From: Gammaproteobacteria bacterium
GTDB lineage: Bacteria; Pseudomonadota; Gammaproteobacteria; Enterobacterales; Permianibacteraceae
Direction of reading: 5' to 3'
Assembly: GCA_016182845.1 (NCBI GenBank)
Contig: JACPFT010000013.1
Coordinates: forward strand, 124,001 to 188,000
Length of the DNA: 64,000 bases
Position 1 is the stretch's first letter; every line of letters starts with the position of its first letter. Below are positions 1-8,307 of this stretch, in pieces. The translations under genes were made by a program, and so were the position numbers. Under the pieces are notes generated by a model. That model had not been told where the DNA came from. It made no database searches and saw nothing but the letters and a program-made list of their open reading frames with translations.

Positions 1-1
1 T

Positions 2-151
2 TACCAGCGGCCGGTGCTGCGCTTGTTCGCGACCTACGCCGACTGGAGCGACGAGTTCCGGGGCCTGGTCGGCGCCGGCCCCGGCGATGCGCCCTATGGC
101 GACGAGACCTCGGGGTGGACGGCGGGGCTGCAGGTGGAAGCCTGGTGGTGA
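2..151 (+). CDS. lamB: Maltoporin (LamB family), C-terminal end only
   Basis: An open frame enters from the left edge and stops at 149-151, giving 49 residues. It contains RPVLRLFATYADW and ends in GLQVEAWW. A penultimate beta-strand of the RPxLRxxATYAxW kind and a terminal aromatic after an alternating strand are what the last strands of LamB maltoporins look like; the terminal aromatic is the outer-membrane assembly signal. Maltoporin is a trimeric outer-membrane channel for maltose and maltodextrins, which fits the glucan locus further right. Only the tail is visible, so start, length and substrate are unknown. A sucrose or other LamB-like porin is possible. Confidence 0.7.
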   Translation, partial: YQRPVLRLFATYADWSDEFRGLVGAGPGDAPYGDETSGWTAGLQVEAWW

Positions 152-229
152 GTTTCCCCCTTGTGGGGGAAGGGTCCGGCGGGAGAGGAGCAGGCATGAA
201 CACAAGCGGCGCGACGCCGAGGAGAGGGC

Positions 230-1183
230 ATGAACAAGATCTTGGGAATTAGCACGGCCTTGGCCGCGAGCCTCTCCGCCGCCCCGGCCCAGGCCGCCGA
301 GCCCGGCGCGCTGGCCGCCCTGATCCGGGACAGCGAGCTGGTGGATCTCACGGTCACGGTCAGCGAGAACTACCCGGCCCATTGGCCCACCCACAACCAG
401 TTCCAGCGCTGGACCTTCACCTGGTTCGAGCCCCGCCCCGGCCCTTACAGCGAGAACCCGGCCGTTGGCGAGGGCCACCGCTCGGTGGATCCGGCCGTAC
501 CCAGCGCCGGCCCCTATTACGGCCAGCGTTTCGTCATCGACGAGCACACGGGCACCCAGGCCGATTTCCCCGCCCATTTCATCCCGCCGCCCACGAGCAA
601 GATGCCCTTCGCCAGCGCGACCGGCTGGCTGACCGGCGACAAATATCCCTTGCGCGATCAGATGGGACCGGCCGTGGTCATCGACCTGCGCGCCATCCGG
701 GACAAGGCCAAGAACGGCTTCAGCCCGGCGGTGACCGTGGACATGATCAAGGCCGACGAGGCCAAGCACGGCGCCATCCAGGCCGGCGACGTCGTGATCC
801 TCTACAGCGGCTACAGCGACGCCTACTACCGGCCCTTCCCCGAGGGCAACCGCCTGGCCTTCGACCCGCTGATCGCGAAATCCGCGCCGGGCTGGCCGGC
901 GCCGACCGTGGAGGCCGTGGAATACCTGGCGGGCAAGGGCGTCAGGCACATGGCCACCGACGGCCCCAGCATGGGCCCGGTGGAAGGCGGTCAGGCGGTG
1001 CACGTGGCCTTCCTGAAGACCGGCGGCAGCTGGACCGAGTTCACCACGAACCTGGGCAAGCTGCCGGCGCGCGGCGCCTATTTCATCAGCCTGTCCGCGA
1101 AGATCGTGGACGGCAGCGGCGGCCTGACCCGAGCCATCGCCATCAAGCCCAAGGGGGCGGCCGGTCTTATGGAAAAACCCTAG
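230..1183 (+). CDS. Exported cyclase-family (kynurenine formamidase-like) protein
   Basis: A 317-residue protein with a Sec signal peptide (residues 1-23, cleavage near AQAAEP). The start follows GGAGAG at 221-226. Residues 106-116 read HTGTQADFPAH, which matches the metal-binding motif HxGTHxDxPxH of the cyclase superfamily (Pfam Cyclase; kynurenine formamidase KynB, isatin hydrolase). The usual second His is Gln110 here. The family hydrolyses amide or lactam bonds using a metal ion. The signal peptide puts this one in the periplasm, so tryptophan catabolism is unlikely. The next gene begins 15 nt downstream and may be co-transcribed. The substrate cannot be told from the sequence. Confidence 0.7.
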   Translation: MNKILGISTALAASLSAAPAQAAEPGALAALIRDSELVDLTVTVSENYPAHWPTHNQFQRWTFTWFEPRPGPYSENPAVGEGHRSVDPAVPSAGPYYGQRFVIDEHTGTQADFPAHFIPPPTSKMPFASATGWLTGDKYPLRDQMGPAVVIDLRAIRDKAKNGFSPAVTVDMIKADEAKHGAIQAGDVVILYSGYSDAYYRPFPEGNRLAFDPLIAKSAPGWPAPTVEAVEYLAGKGVRHMATDGPSMGPVEGGQAVHVAFLKTGGSWTEFTTNLGKLPARGAYFISLSAKIVDGSGGLTRAIAIKPKGAAGLMEKP

Positions 1184-1198
1184 CAGGGAGAGATGGTC

Positions 1199-2182
1199 AT
1201 GCGTAGTTGGCGGAGCCGCGTGCTGCCCCTGATGCTCCTGGCCTGGGCGGGGGCTGTCCAGGCCCTGCCCAAATGCCTGTTCCTGTCCTCCTACCACCCC
1301 GAATACGAGTGGAACAAGGGCATAGAGCGTGGCGTGGAAACCGTCCTCGCGGGCAAGTGCGAGATCAAGAAGTTCTACATGGACACCCAGCGCAACCCCC
1401 AGGTCGAGTTCGGCCAGGCGGTGGCGCTCAAGGCCAAGGCCTGGATCGAGGCGGAGAAGCCGGACGTGGTCATCGCCTCGGACGATGCCGCCTCCCGCTA
1501 CGTGGTCGCGCCCTATTACAAGAACGCCACATTGCCCTTCGTGTTCTGCGGCATCAACTGGACCGTGGAGGAATACGGTTACCCCTTCGACAACGCCACC
1601 GGCATGATCGAGGTCACTCCGGCCCAGCAGGTAATCGTGGTCCTGCAGCAAGTCGTGGGCAGCCTGCGCCGGGGCCTGTTCCTGTCCGGCGACAATTATT
1701 CCGACCGCAAGGACTTCAAGGGTTTCAGCCTGGAATTCAAGGCCCGCAACATCGCCCTGGAGAGCGCCTTCGTCAGCGACATGGAGCAATGGGAGCAGGC
1801 CTTCGTCGCCGGCCAGGACTATGACTTCCTCATCGTCCACAACAACACCAATATCAAGGGCTGGAACGACGAGCGCGCCGTCGCCTTCCAGGCCGAGCGG
1901 GGCCGGCGCTTCGCCCTGACCCTGAACCGCTGGATGATGCCCTTCAGTATGTTCGGCGTGTTCAAGATCCCCGAGGAACAGGGCGAGTGGGCCGCTCAAA
2001 TCGCCCTAGCCATCATCGCCGGCGCCAAGCCCCGCGACATCCCCATCACTCCGAACCGGCGCTGGGACATGATGGCCAACGAGGCCACCCTGGAGCGCGC
2101 GGGGGTCGCGCCCCCCTTGAATCTCCTGCACGAGGCGGCCAGCTTCCATTGCGAGTCCGTGCGCCTATGCCCCTCGCCCTGA
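1199..2182 (+). CDS. Periplasmic ABC-type substrate-binding protein, probable sensor partner
   Basis: A 327-residue protein with signal peptide (about 1-23, ending GAVQA). The mature part starts LPKCLFLSSYHPEYEW and carries a two-lobed Rossmann-like pattern (KPDVVIASDDAASRYV, LPFVFCGIN). This resembles the ABC_sub_bind (TrpX/BMP-like) family. ATG at 1199 is preferred over ATG at 1193 because AGGGAG (1185-1190) lies 8 nt before 1199 and only 2 nt before 1193. No permease or ATPase gene is adjacent. Instead the last 16 nt overlap the hybrid kinase gene. In known cases such orphan binding proteins present ligand to a membrane kinase, so a sensory role is inferred. The ligand is unknown. Confidence 0.7.
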   Translation: MRSWRSRVLPLMLLAWAGAVQALPKCLFLSSYHPEYEWNKGIERGVETVLAGKCEIKKFYMDTQRNPQVEFGQAVALKAKAWIEAEKPDVVIASDDAASRYVVAPYYKNATLPFVFCGINWTVEEYGYPFDNATGMIEVTPAQQVIVVLQQVVGSLRRGLFLSGDNYSDRKDFKGFSLEFKARNIALESAFVSDMEQWEQAFVAGQDYDFLIVHNNTNIKGWNDERAVAFQAERGRRFALTLNRWMMPFSMFGVFKIPEEQGEWAAQIALAIIAGAKPRDIPITPNRRWDMMANEATLERAGVAPPLNLLHEAASFHCESVRLCPSP

Positions 2183-5100
2183 AGCCCAAGCCGCGCGCCT
2201 CGCCGCTGCCCTGGCGCTACTACCGCTGGACGTTGCTGGCCGGCATCGCCCTGCTCGCCGCCCTCCTGGCCCTGACCTGGCGCTACCTGGCCGGCCAGGC
2301 CCTGGCGGATTTCACCGCCGCGAGCCGGCACGAACAGGAGCTCATCACCCAGCGCCTCATCGCCGCCGACGAGTTCCTGGGCGGCACGGCCTCCTACCTG
2401 GACCAGGTCAACACCCCGGACGCCGCCCTGTTCCGCAATTACCTTGCCGAGGCCATGGCGCGCCAGGTCTATATCGAGACCGTCTATTACCTGCCCAAGG
2501 TCCAGGACAAACACCGGGAGCGCTTCGAGCGCGAGCTCCGGGCCAGCGGCTATTACACCTTCCAAATTGGTGAGCGCGCCGGCGATGCGCTTGTCGCGGC
2601 CGGGCGCCGCCGTGTCTACTACCCCATCCAGCTCCTGGAGCCCTTCGCGCCGCAGTACGCGCGCCAGATCGGCTTCGACGTCCTGTCCGACCCGGCCTTC
2701 CAGGGCGCCATCCAGGAGAGCATCAGCACGGCGCGGGTCACGGCCTCGCCCCTGGTGCGCTCGCCCCAGGGCGGCGAAGCCCTGTGGCTGTTCAAGGCCA
2801 TCTACGGCGGACGCGACATCCCCGGCGACGTGGAGACCCGCAATATCTACGTCAACGGCCTGACGGCGCTGCGCATCGACCTGAGCAAGCTGCTGCCGCC
2901 CCGGGGCGACACGGCCCTGGACATCGCCGTGCTGGATCCGGGGGCCAAGCATCTGCCCGACAGCCGCTTGACCGATCTCCTGCCAGGCGCCGCCAACCGT
3001 CTCAGCCTCAGCCTGCCCATCCAGCGCCCCGGCTACCGCTTCGAGCTGCAATTCAGCGAGTCTACCTCCTGGTGGCAGCTGGGCGGCTGGCCGCTCTTGG
3101 CGGCGGGCGTGCTGGGCCTGGTGTTCAATGCCCTGCTGCTGGCCAATGCCCGCAACCGCCTGCGCCAGCGCGAGGGGCACCTGGCCTTGCGCGAGAGCGA
3201 GCAGCGCCTGCAGGCCATCCTCGACAACAGCCCGGCAGCCATCTACCTGAAGGATTTGCAAGGCCGCTTCCTCCTGGTCAACCGCGAGTTCGAGAGCCTG
3301 TTCCAGCAGCGGCGCGAGGTGGTGATCGGCAAGACCGATGCCCTTGCGCCGGCCTTGGCCGCGCAGTTCCGGGAGCGGGAGCGGGCCGTCCTGACCTCGG
3401 GCCAGGCCCTGGAATTCGAGGAGCTCATCGCCCGGGAAGACGGCGAGCACGTCTATCTCGCGGTGAAATTCCCCTTGCGCAACAGCGGCGGCGAGCTGGT
3501 GGGCGTCTGCGGCATCGCCACCGACATCTCCGAGCGCAAGCGCGCCGAGCTGGCCATCCGCGACGTCAACCAGGAGCTGGAGAAGCGCGTCGCGGCGCGC
3601 ACCGCCGAGCTGGGCACGGCGAACCGGGAGCTGCAAGCGGCCAAGGAGGCCGCCGAGTCCGCCAACCGTTCCAAGAGCGCCTTCCTGGCCACCATGAGCC
3701 ACGAGATCCGTACGCCCATGAACGGCGTGATCGGCATGATCGACCTGCTCTGCGAGACCGCCCTGAACCCCGATCAACGCACCATGATGACCACGGTGCG
3801 CGACTCGTCCTTCGCCCTCTTGCGCATCATCGACGACATCCTGGACTTCTCCAAGATCGAGGCCGGCAAGCTGGAACTGGAAGCGATCCCGGTGCATGTG
3901 CAGGAGCTGGTCGAGGGCGTCGCCGAGACCCTGGCCGGCAACGTGGCGAAGAAACACCTGGATTTCCTCTGCTACGTCGATCCGGCCCTGCCGGCCGTGG
4001 TCCTGGGCGACCAGGTGCGCCTGCGCCAGATCCTGTTCAACCTCTGCGGCAATGCCATCAAGTTCACCGAGCGGCCCGAGGGCCGGGTCGTGCTGCGCGC
4101 GGAGTCCGCCGGCCCGGAGCGCTTGCGCGTCCGGGTCATCGACAATGGCATAGGCATGAGCGAGGAGGCCCAGACCCGGCTGTTCCAGCCCTTCACCCAG
4201 GCCCATAGCGAAACGACCCGGCGCTTCGGCGGCAGCGGCCTGGGCCTGTCCATCTGCCGGCGCCTCATCGAGCTCATGAACGGCAGGCTGGAGCTGAGCA
4301 GCGCGCCGGGCCAGGGCAGCGAGCTCGTCGTCGAGCTGCCCCTGTCCTGCCCGCCGGCCCAGCAGCCAAGCGCGGCCAACCTGCAGCCCAGCCTGGAAGG
4401 CCTGCGCATCTTGGTCCTGGTCCGCGACGAGACCCTGCGCGCCATCGTCGTCGACTACCTGCGCCATGGCCGCGCCGAGGTGCACGACACCGGCGACGTG
4501 ACGGCGGCCAAGGACTTCACCGTGTCCCGGCTCGCCACCCGCAACCAGCCGGGCATCGTGGTCACCGGCCCGGAATTCAGCGACGCGGGCCGCGCCGAGC
4601 TCTGCACCTGGTTCGCCGCCCTGCCCGTGCTCTGGGGCACGCGCTTCGTCCTACTCAGCCATCGCCATGAGCGCAACCCGGTCGGCGCCTGCCGCGACAG
4701 CGTGCGCGTGCGCGTCAATCCCATGCGCCAGGCCGATCTGGTCCTGGCCGTGGCCGTGACCGCCGGCCGGGAAAGCCCGGAAATCACCCAGCTCGCCGAG
4801 GCCCCCCAGGTCCGGAAACGCCTGCCACCCAGCGCGGAGGCCGCCGAGACGGCCGGCCAACTCATCCTGGTGGCGGAGGACAATCCCACCAACCAGGAGG
4901 TGATCCTGCGCCAGCTCAACCTGCTGGGCTACCAGGCCCTGGTGGCGGACAACGGCCGGGCCGCCCTGGAACTGTACCAGGCCCATCGCTTCCGCCTCGT
5001 GCTCAGCGATTGCCATATGCCGGAAATGGACGGTTTCCAGTTCACCGCGCGGGTGCGCGAGCTGGAGCAAGGCGGGCGGCGCACGCCCATCGTCGCCCTG

Positions 5101-5595
5101 ACGGCCAATGCCCTCCTGGGCGAGAGCGAGCGCTGCCTGGCGGCGGGGATGGATGATTACATGGCCAAGCCGGTGGAGCTGTCCGTGCTGCAGCGCTGCC
5201 TGCACAAATGGCTGCCCCTGGACGAGGCGCCGCCCGAGGCGGCAGCCGCCGAGCCGGTGCTGGACCTGGCCGTCCTGGAGCGCCTGGTCGGCCCCGACAA
5301 GGCGGCCCATGCCAAGATCCTGGGCGGTTTCCACGGGGCCCTGCCCGAACGCCTGGCCATATTCATGGCCGCCTTCGCGCAGCGGGACCTGCGCGCCCTG
5401 GCGATGGAGTGTCACAAGCTGAAGTCGGCGGCGAAGTCGGTGGGCGCACTGGCCCTCGCCGAGCTGTGCGCCAACCTGGAACGGGCGGCGCGGGCCGAGG
5501 ACGGGGAGCGTGCCGTGGGCCTCGCGGCGCGCTTCGAGAAGCTGGCCCGGCAGACCCAGGCGGCGGCCGCCGAGGCCCTGGCGGGGCTGGGCTAA
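2167..5595 (+). CDS. Hybrid sensor histidine kinase (CHASE-PAS-HisKA-HATPase-REC-Hpt)
   Basis: A 1142-residue membrane kinase. Segments in order: TM1 about 21-43; periplasmic CHASE-like domain (YYPIQLLEPFAPQYARQIGF and following); TM2 about 308-330; PAS about 343-460; a short coiled coil; HisKA with MSHEIRTPMNG and phospho-acceptor His512; HATPase with GNAIKF, DNGIGM and GGSGLGLSI; a degenerate receiver-like stretch about 745-870; a receiver with acceptor Asp948 (LVLSDCHMPEMDG) and conserved Lys in MAKPVE; and an Hpt domain with His1083 (HKLKSAAKSVGA). This is the BvgS/EvgS phosphorelay layout. ATG 2167 lies inside the end of the binding-protein gene, suggesting translational coupling. No output response regulator gene is adjacent, so the relay target lies elsewhere. 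Confidence 0.88.
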   Translation: MPLALKPKPRASPLPWRYYRWTLLAGIALLAALLALTWRYLAGQALADFTAASRHEQELITQRLIAADEFLGGTASYLDQVNTPDAALFRNYLAEAMARQVYIETVYYLPKVQDKHRERFERELRASGYYTFQIGERAGDALVAAGRRRVYYPIQLLEPFAPQYARQIGFDVLSDPAFQGAIQESISTARVTASPLVRSPQGGEALWLFKAIYGGRDIPGDVETRNIYVNGLTALRIDLSKLLPPRGDTALDIAVLDPGAKHLPDSRLTDLLPGAANRLSLSLPIQRPGYRFELQFSESTSWWQLGGWPLLAAGVLGLVFNALLLANARNRLRQREGHLALRESEQRLQAILDNSPAAIYLKDLQGRFLLVNREFESLFQQRREVVIGKTDALAPALAAQFRERERAVLTSGQALEFEELIAREDGEHVYLAVKFPLRNSGGELVGVCGIATDISERKRAELAIRDVNQELEKRVAARTAELGTANRELQAAKEAAESANRSKSAFLATMSHEIRTPMNGVIGMIDLLCETALNPDQRTMMTTVRDSSFALLRIIDDILDFSKIEAGKLELEAIPVHVQELVEGVAETLAGNVAKKHLDFLCYVDPALPAVVLGDQVRLRQILFNLCGNAIKFTERPEGRVVLRAESAGPERLRVRVIDNGIGMSEEAQTRLFQPFTQAHSETTRRFGGSGLGLSICRRLIELMNGRLELSSAPGQGSELVVELPLSCPPAQQPSAANLQPSLEGLRILVLVRDETLRAIVVDYLRHGRAEVHDTGDVTAAKDFTVSRLATRNQPGIVVTGPEFSDAGRAELCTWFAALPVLWGTRFVLLSHRHERNPVGACRDSVRVRVNPMRQADLVLAVAVTAGRESPEITQLAEAPQVRKRLPPSAEAAETAGQLILVAEDNPTNQEVILRQLNLLGYQALVADNGRAALELYQAHRFRLVLSDCHMPEMDGFQFTARVRELEQGGRRTPIVALTANALLGESERCLAAGMDDYMAKPVELSVLQRCLHKWLPLDEAPPEAAAAEPVLDLAVLERLVGPDKAAHAKILGGFHGALPERLAIFMAAFAQRDLRALAMECHKLKSAAKSVGALALAELCANLERAARAEDGERAVGLAARFEKLARQTQAAAAEALAGLG

Positions 5596-5602
5596 GCGGC
5601 CC

Positions 5603-6451
5603 TCACTCGGCCAGGATCGCCCGTTCCTGGCGTTCCATCTCCTCGCGCCGCGCATGCTCGATGATCTGCATCAGCTCATCGACGTCGGCGGCCTGGGTGG
5701 AATGCTGGAAGCGGCCGCTGAGCGGGCTGTCGGGCAGCAAGAGGCCACTCTCGAACAGGGCCCACATCTCATGGCCGTAGTCGGTGCTCAATAATTCCGG
5801 CGCGAAGCGGCCGAAATAGGCGCGCATGTTCTCCACGTCGCGCAGCAGCATGGCCTTGGCGCTGTTGTTGCCGGCGGCATTGACCGCCTGGGGCAGATCG
5901 ATGATCACCGGGCCGTCGGCGGCCAGGAGCACATTGAACTCCGAGAGATCGCCGTGCACCAGGCCGCAGCAGAGCATGCGCACCACGTCGCGGATGACCT
6001 TGTCGTGATAGGCCAGGGCCAGCTCGGGGCTTAAGGCAACGTCGTCCAGGCGCGGCGCCACCTCGCCCTCGGCATCGACCACCAGTTCCATGAGCAGGAC
6101 GCCGTGCTCGAAATCATAGGGCGTGGGCACGCGCACGCCGGCATCGGCCAGGCGGTACAGGGCATCGACCTCGGCGCGCAGCCATTCCTCTTCCCGCTCC
6201 TGCTGGCCGAAGCGTGTGCCCTTGGCCATGGCGCGGGCGCGCCGGCTGTTGCGCACGGAGCGGCCCTCCTGGTACTGGACGGCCTGCTTGAAACTGCGCT
6301 GATTGGCTTCCTTGTAGACCTTGGCGGCGCGGATGGTCCCGGCGCAGCGCACCACATAGACCTGGGCTTCCTTGCCGCTCATCAGCTGGGCAATGACTTC
6401 ATCCACCGACCCGTCTTCGACGAGGGGCAGTAATCGTTTGGGCGTTTTCAT
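5603..6451 (-). CDS. RIO-family serine/threonine protein kinase
   Basis: A 282-residue cytoplasmic protein. It shows a glycine-poor P-loop GKEAQVY (26-32), the ATP-binding Lys44 in AAKVYK, catalytic loop HGDLSEFN (166-173, Asp168) and metal-binding IIDLPQAV (183-190, Asp185). These are the hallmarks of RIO1-type kinases. In archaea and eukaryotes RIO kinases act in ribosome maturation; bacterial members are poorly characterised. It is convergent with the hybrid kinase, with 7 nt between stops. The composite inverted-repeat element begins 4 nt upstream of the ATG, so its own promoter must lie inside or beyond that element. Confidence 0.85.
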   Translation of the reverse strand: MKTPKRLLPLVEDGSVDEVIAQLMSGKEAQVYVVRCAGTIRAAKVYKEANQRSFKQAVQYQEGRSVRNSRRARAMAKGTRFGQQEREEEWLRAEVDALYRLADAGVRVPTPYDFEHGVLLMELVVDAEGEVAPRLDDVALSPELALAYHDKVIRDVVRMLCCGLVHGDLSEFNVLLAADGPVIIDLPQAVNAAGNNSAKAMLLRDVENMRAYFGRFAPELLSTDYGHEMWALFESGLLLPDSPLSGRFQHSTQAADVDELMQIIEHARREEMERQERAILAE

Positions 6452-6455
6452 GGCT

Positions 6456-6723
6456 AGAGTTTATCCGCCAATAGAACACCGCAGCGACGGGTGCCAGAGG
6501 GGGGCAGTGCAAGGAACGAGGAGTGTAGTGTGCTCATTGCACATGAGCGACGAGAGACGCCGCAATGCCCCCCTCTGGCGCCCGTCCCTCCGGGTTGCGC
6601 CCCAAATGGCGCCATGCTGTGTTGCTCGTCGTTCATTTAGTACAACTAAACCTCTCTCCTCGCGCCTTGCCTGGCGCCATTTGGGGCGGCAACGCAGCGG
6701 TGTTCTATTGGCGGATAAACTCT
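6456..6723. mobile_element. Composite inverted-repeat element, MITE-like, with two related hairpins
   Basis: This 268-nt stretch fills the gap between two minus-strand genes. Its ends (6456-6482 and 6697-6723) are 27-nt perfect inverted repeats containing GAGTTTATCCGCC. Inside are two long hairpins: 6486-6510 pairs with 6562-6586 (23 of 25 match), and 6595-6617 pairs with 6669-6692 around GCCCCAAATGGCGCCA. The hairpin loops are related to each other in inverted orientation: the left loop (plus strand) and right loop (minus strand) both carry CGAGGAG, a small inner hairpin, then ATGARCGACGAG. No convincing ORF and no clear target-site duplication was found. It may be a non-autonomous transposable element or a paired structured RNA; the family is not recognised. 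Confidence 0.6.
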
Positions 6724-6768
6724 TATACACGGCTTGCGCCGGTCTGGGTATGGTCCTGAAGGCCAGGC

Positions 6769-7506
6769 TTAGAACCGTTGTTCCGGCGCCAGGAAGCGCC
6801 ACTCGCCCACGGCCATCTTGGCCAGGCCGACCCGGCCCAGGCGCAGGCGGCGCAGGCCGAGCACTTCCAGGTCCACGGCTGCGCACAGGGCATGGATCTG
6901 CCCGGGCAGGGCGCCCTTGAGGGCGAAGCGCAGCCGGATCTCGTTCTGCCAGCTGACCTTGGCAGGCGGCAGGCGCCGGCCCTCCACCGTCAGGCCCCGG
7001 GCCAGGCGTTCCAGGCCGTTGGCGGCCAGCTCGCCGGCCACCTCGACGACGAATTCCTGCTCCAGCAGATAGCCGTCTTCCTCGGCCCGGCGCTGCACCC
7101 GTGCGTCCTGGCTCAGGACCATCAGGCCGCTGGCCGAGCGCTCCAGGGGATAGAGGGGCAGCAGGTTTTTGAAATGGCGCTGCACCGGTCGGATTCCGCT
7201 GTCGTCCAGGGCGCTGCGCGCCTCGGGCCTGAGCACCGCCAGGGCCTCGGCTTCGCTCATGCCGGCCGGCTTGTGCAGCAGGATCGTGGCCGGCAGGCTG
7301 GGGGCGAGGCGGGCCTCGGGATCGACCTCGATGGCCTGGCTCCCCACCTTGAACTGCGGAGCCTCCACCACCTGGCCGTCCACCCGGACCCAGCCGCCCT
7401 CGACCAGTAACTGGGCATCGCCGCGCGAACAGCCCAGCAACTCCATCAGGCGCTTGTCCAGACGCAGGCCCTCGCCGGGCCCGCCGGCGGGATTCTTGTC
7501 GCTCAT
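6769..7506 (-). CDS. RsuA/RluB/RluF-type pseudouridine synthase, altered catalytic motif
   Basis: A 245-residue protein with an N-terminal S4 RNA-binding domain (about 14-60: RLDKRLMELLGCSRGDAQ, GWVRVDG) followed by an RsuA-like catalytic domain (LLHKPAGM at 77-83). Family members isomerise uridine to pseudouridine in rRNA using an invariant Asp in a (G/P)RLDxxTxGL motif. Here residues 120-128 read PLERSASGL, so Glu122 stands in the Asp position. The rest of the fold signature is present, including VLSQD and the C-terminal RLRLGRVGLAKM. It may be a divergent enzyme or an RNA-binding paralogue without activity. The composite repeat ends 45 nt downstream of its stop. Confidence 0.75.
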   Translation of the reverse strand: MSDKNPAGGPGEGLRLDKRLMELLGCSRGDAQLLVEGGWVRVDGQVVEAPQFKVGSQAIEVDPEARLAPSLPATILLHKPAGMSEAEALAVLRPEARSALDDSGIRPVQRHFKNLLPLYPLERSASGLMVLSQDARVQRRAEEDGYLLEQEFVVEVAGELAANGLERLARGLTVEGRRLPPAKVSWQNEIRLRFALKGALPGQIHALCAAVDLEVLGLRRLRLGRVGLAKMAVGEWRFLAPEQRF

Positions 7507-7608
7507 CTCTCAGTCCTCTGAAGGCGGGTGCTATTTACAACGAAAGGCCGACCGACCACTGACTGGCATCAAGGCACGCAGCCCCGGCTCGTATTCTACA
7601 CCGCCCGC

Positions 7609-8304
7609 TCAAGCCGCCCGGCGCAGGACTGCATTTTCCAGGCGCACGACCATCTGCTCCGAGGGTTCGAAGATCTCCAGGCAGATCTGACCCTGGAGTT
7701 CCCGGTAGAAATAATGGAAGTGGGTACAGGCCAGGATCAGGATCTCCACGCCGCTCATGCGCAGGGAGGCGCCCAGCTCCACCAGGGCGTGATCGCGCAG
7801 GATCGCCGCCGGGGCATAGCCCTTCTCGATGTCCTCGACGATCTGCAGATTGCCGACGCCGATGACCTTGGCCTGGCTGTCCCGCTCCAGCAGGAGGCGC
7901 TCGATATTGGCGCAGCTCTGGCAATTGGCGGCCAGGAGGCCGAACTTGCGGTAGCGGCCGGCCAGCTCGGCATAGACATCCAGGGGCGTGATCAGGGGCA
8001 CGGCCAGGCGAGCGCGCAGGGCCTCCAGATCCAGGGCGCCGCTCAGGGAATTGCAGTAGATCATCAGGGCATTGACCCCAGCGGCCAGGAGTTCGCCGAT
8101 GCGCAGCAACACCAACTCGGTCAAGGCCTCGCGGTTCAGAGCCTGCATACCGGTCTGTTCCTGGGGCGTGTCGGAGATGGACAGGCCGTAGGCGCGGATC
8201 TGCTTGCCTTCCAGGAAGCTGACGCCGAAGCGCGTGTCGATGGGCGTGCCGGCGATGACGCCGACCACCAGTTCCGAGGCGGCGATGCGATTGCGGATCA
8301 ACAT
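7609..8304 (-). CDS. Aspartate/glutamate racemase family protein
   Basis: A 231-residue protein with two cysteines in the right context for a cofactor-independent two-base racemase: Cys84 in MIYCNSLSG and Cys193 in LILACTHFHY. These correspond to the CN and CTH motifs of glutamate and aspartate racemases. The N-terminus VVGVIAGTPIDTRFG fits the first strand and loop. The start ATG at 8304 is 3 nt after the alaE stop, with GGAG inside the end of alaE, so the two are co-transcribed. It is either a MurI-like glutamate racemase or a broader Asp/Glu or hydantoin racemase; which one is not decidable by eye. Confidence 0.75.
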   Translation of the reverse strand: MLIRNRIAASELVVGVIAGTPIDTRFGVSFLEGKQIRAYGLSISDTPQEQTGMQALNREALTELVLLRIGELLAAGVNALMIYCNSLSGALDLEALRARLAVPLITPLDVYAELAGRYRKFGLLAANCQSCANIERLLLERDSQAKVIGVGNLQIVEDIEKGYAPAAILRDHALVELGASLRMSGVEILILACTHFHYFYRELQGQICLEIFEPSEQMVVRLENAVLRRAA

Positions 8305-8307
8305 GGC

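Noticed and set aside
150-229. Small frame starting at ATG 196 behind GGGAGAGGAG
   Set aside because: It encodes about 12 residues and ends at the real start of the cyclase-family gene; a leader peptide cannot be supported.
1996-4485. An open minus-strand frame of over 800 codons opposite the hybrid kinase gene
   Set aside because: High-GC antisense shadow: the plus strand carries all kinase motifs in order; the antisense translation is low-complexity Gln/Gly/Ala/Leu without domains.
6452-6920. Several small frames inside the composite inverted-repeat element
   Set aside because: They are products of the hairpin arms, on both strands, with no ribosome sites and no recognisable protein pattern.
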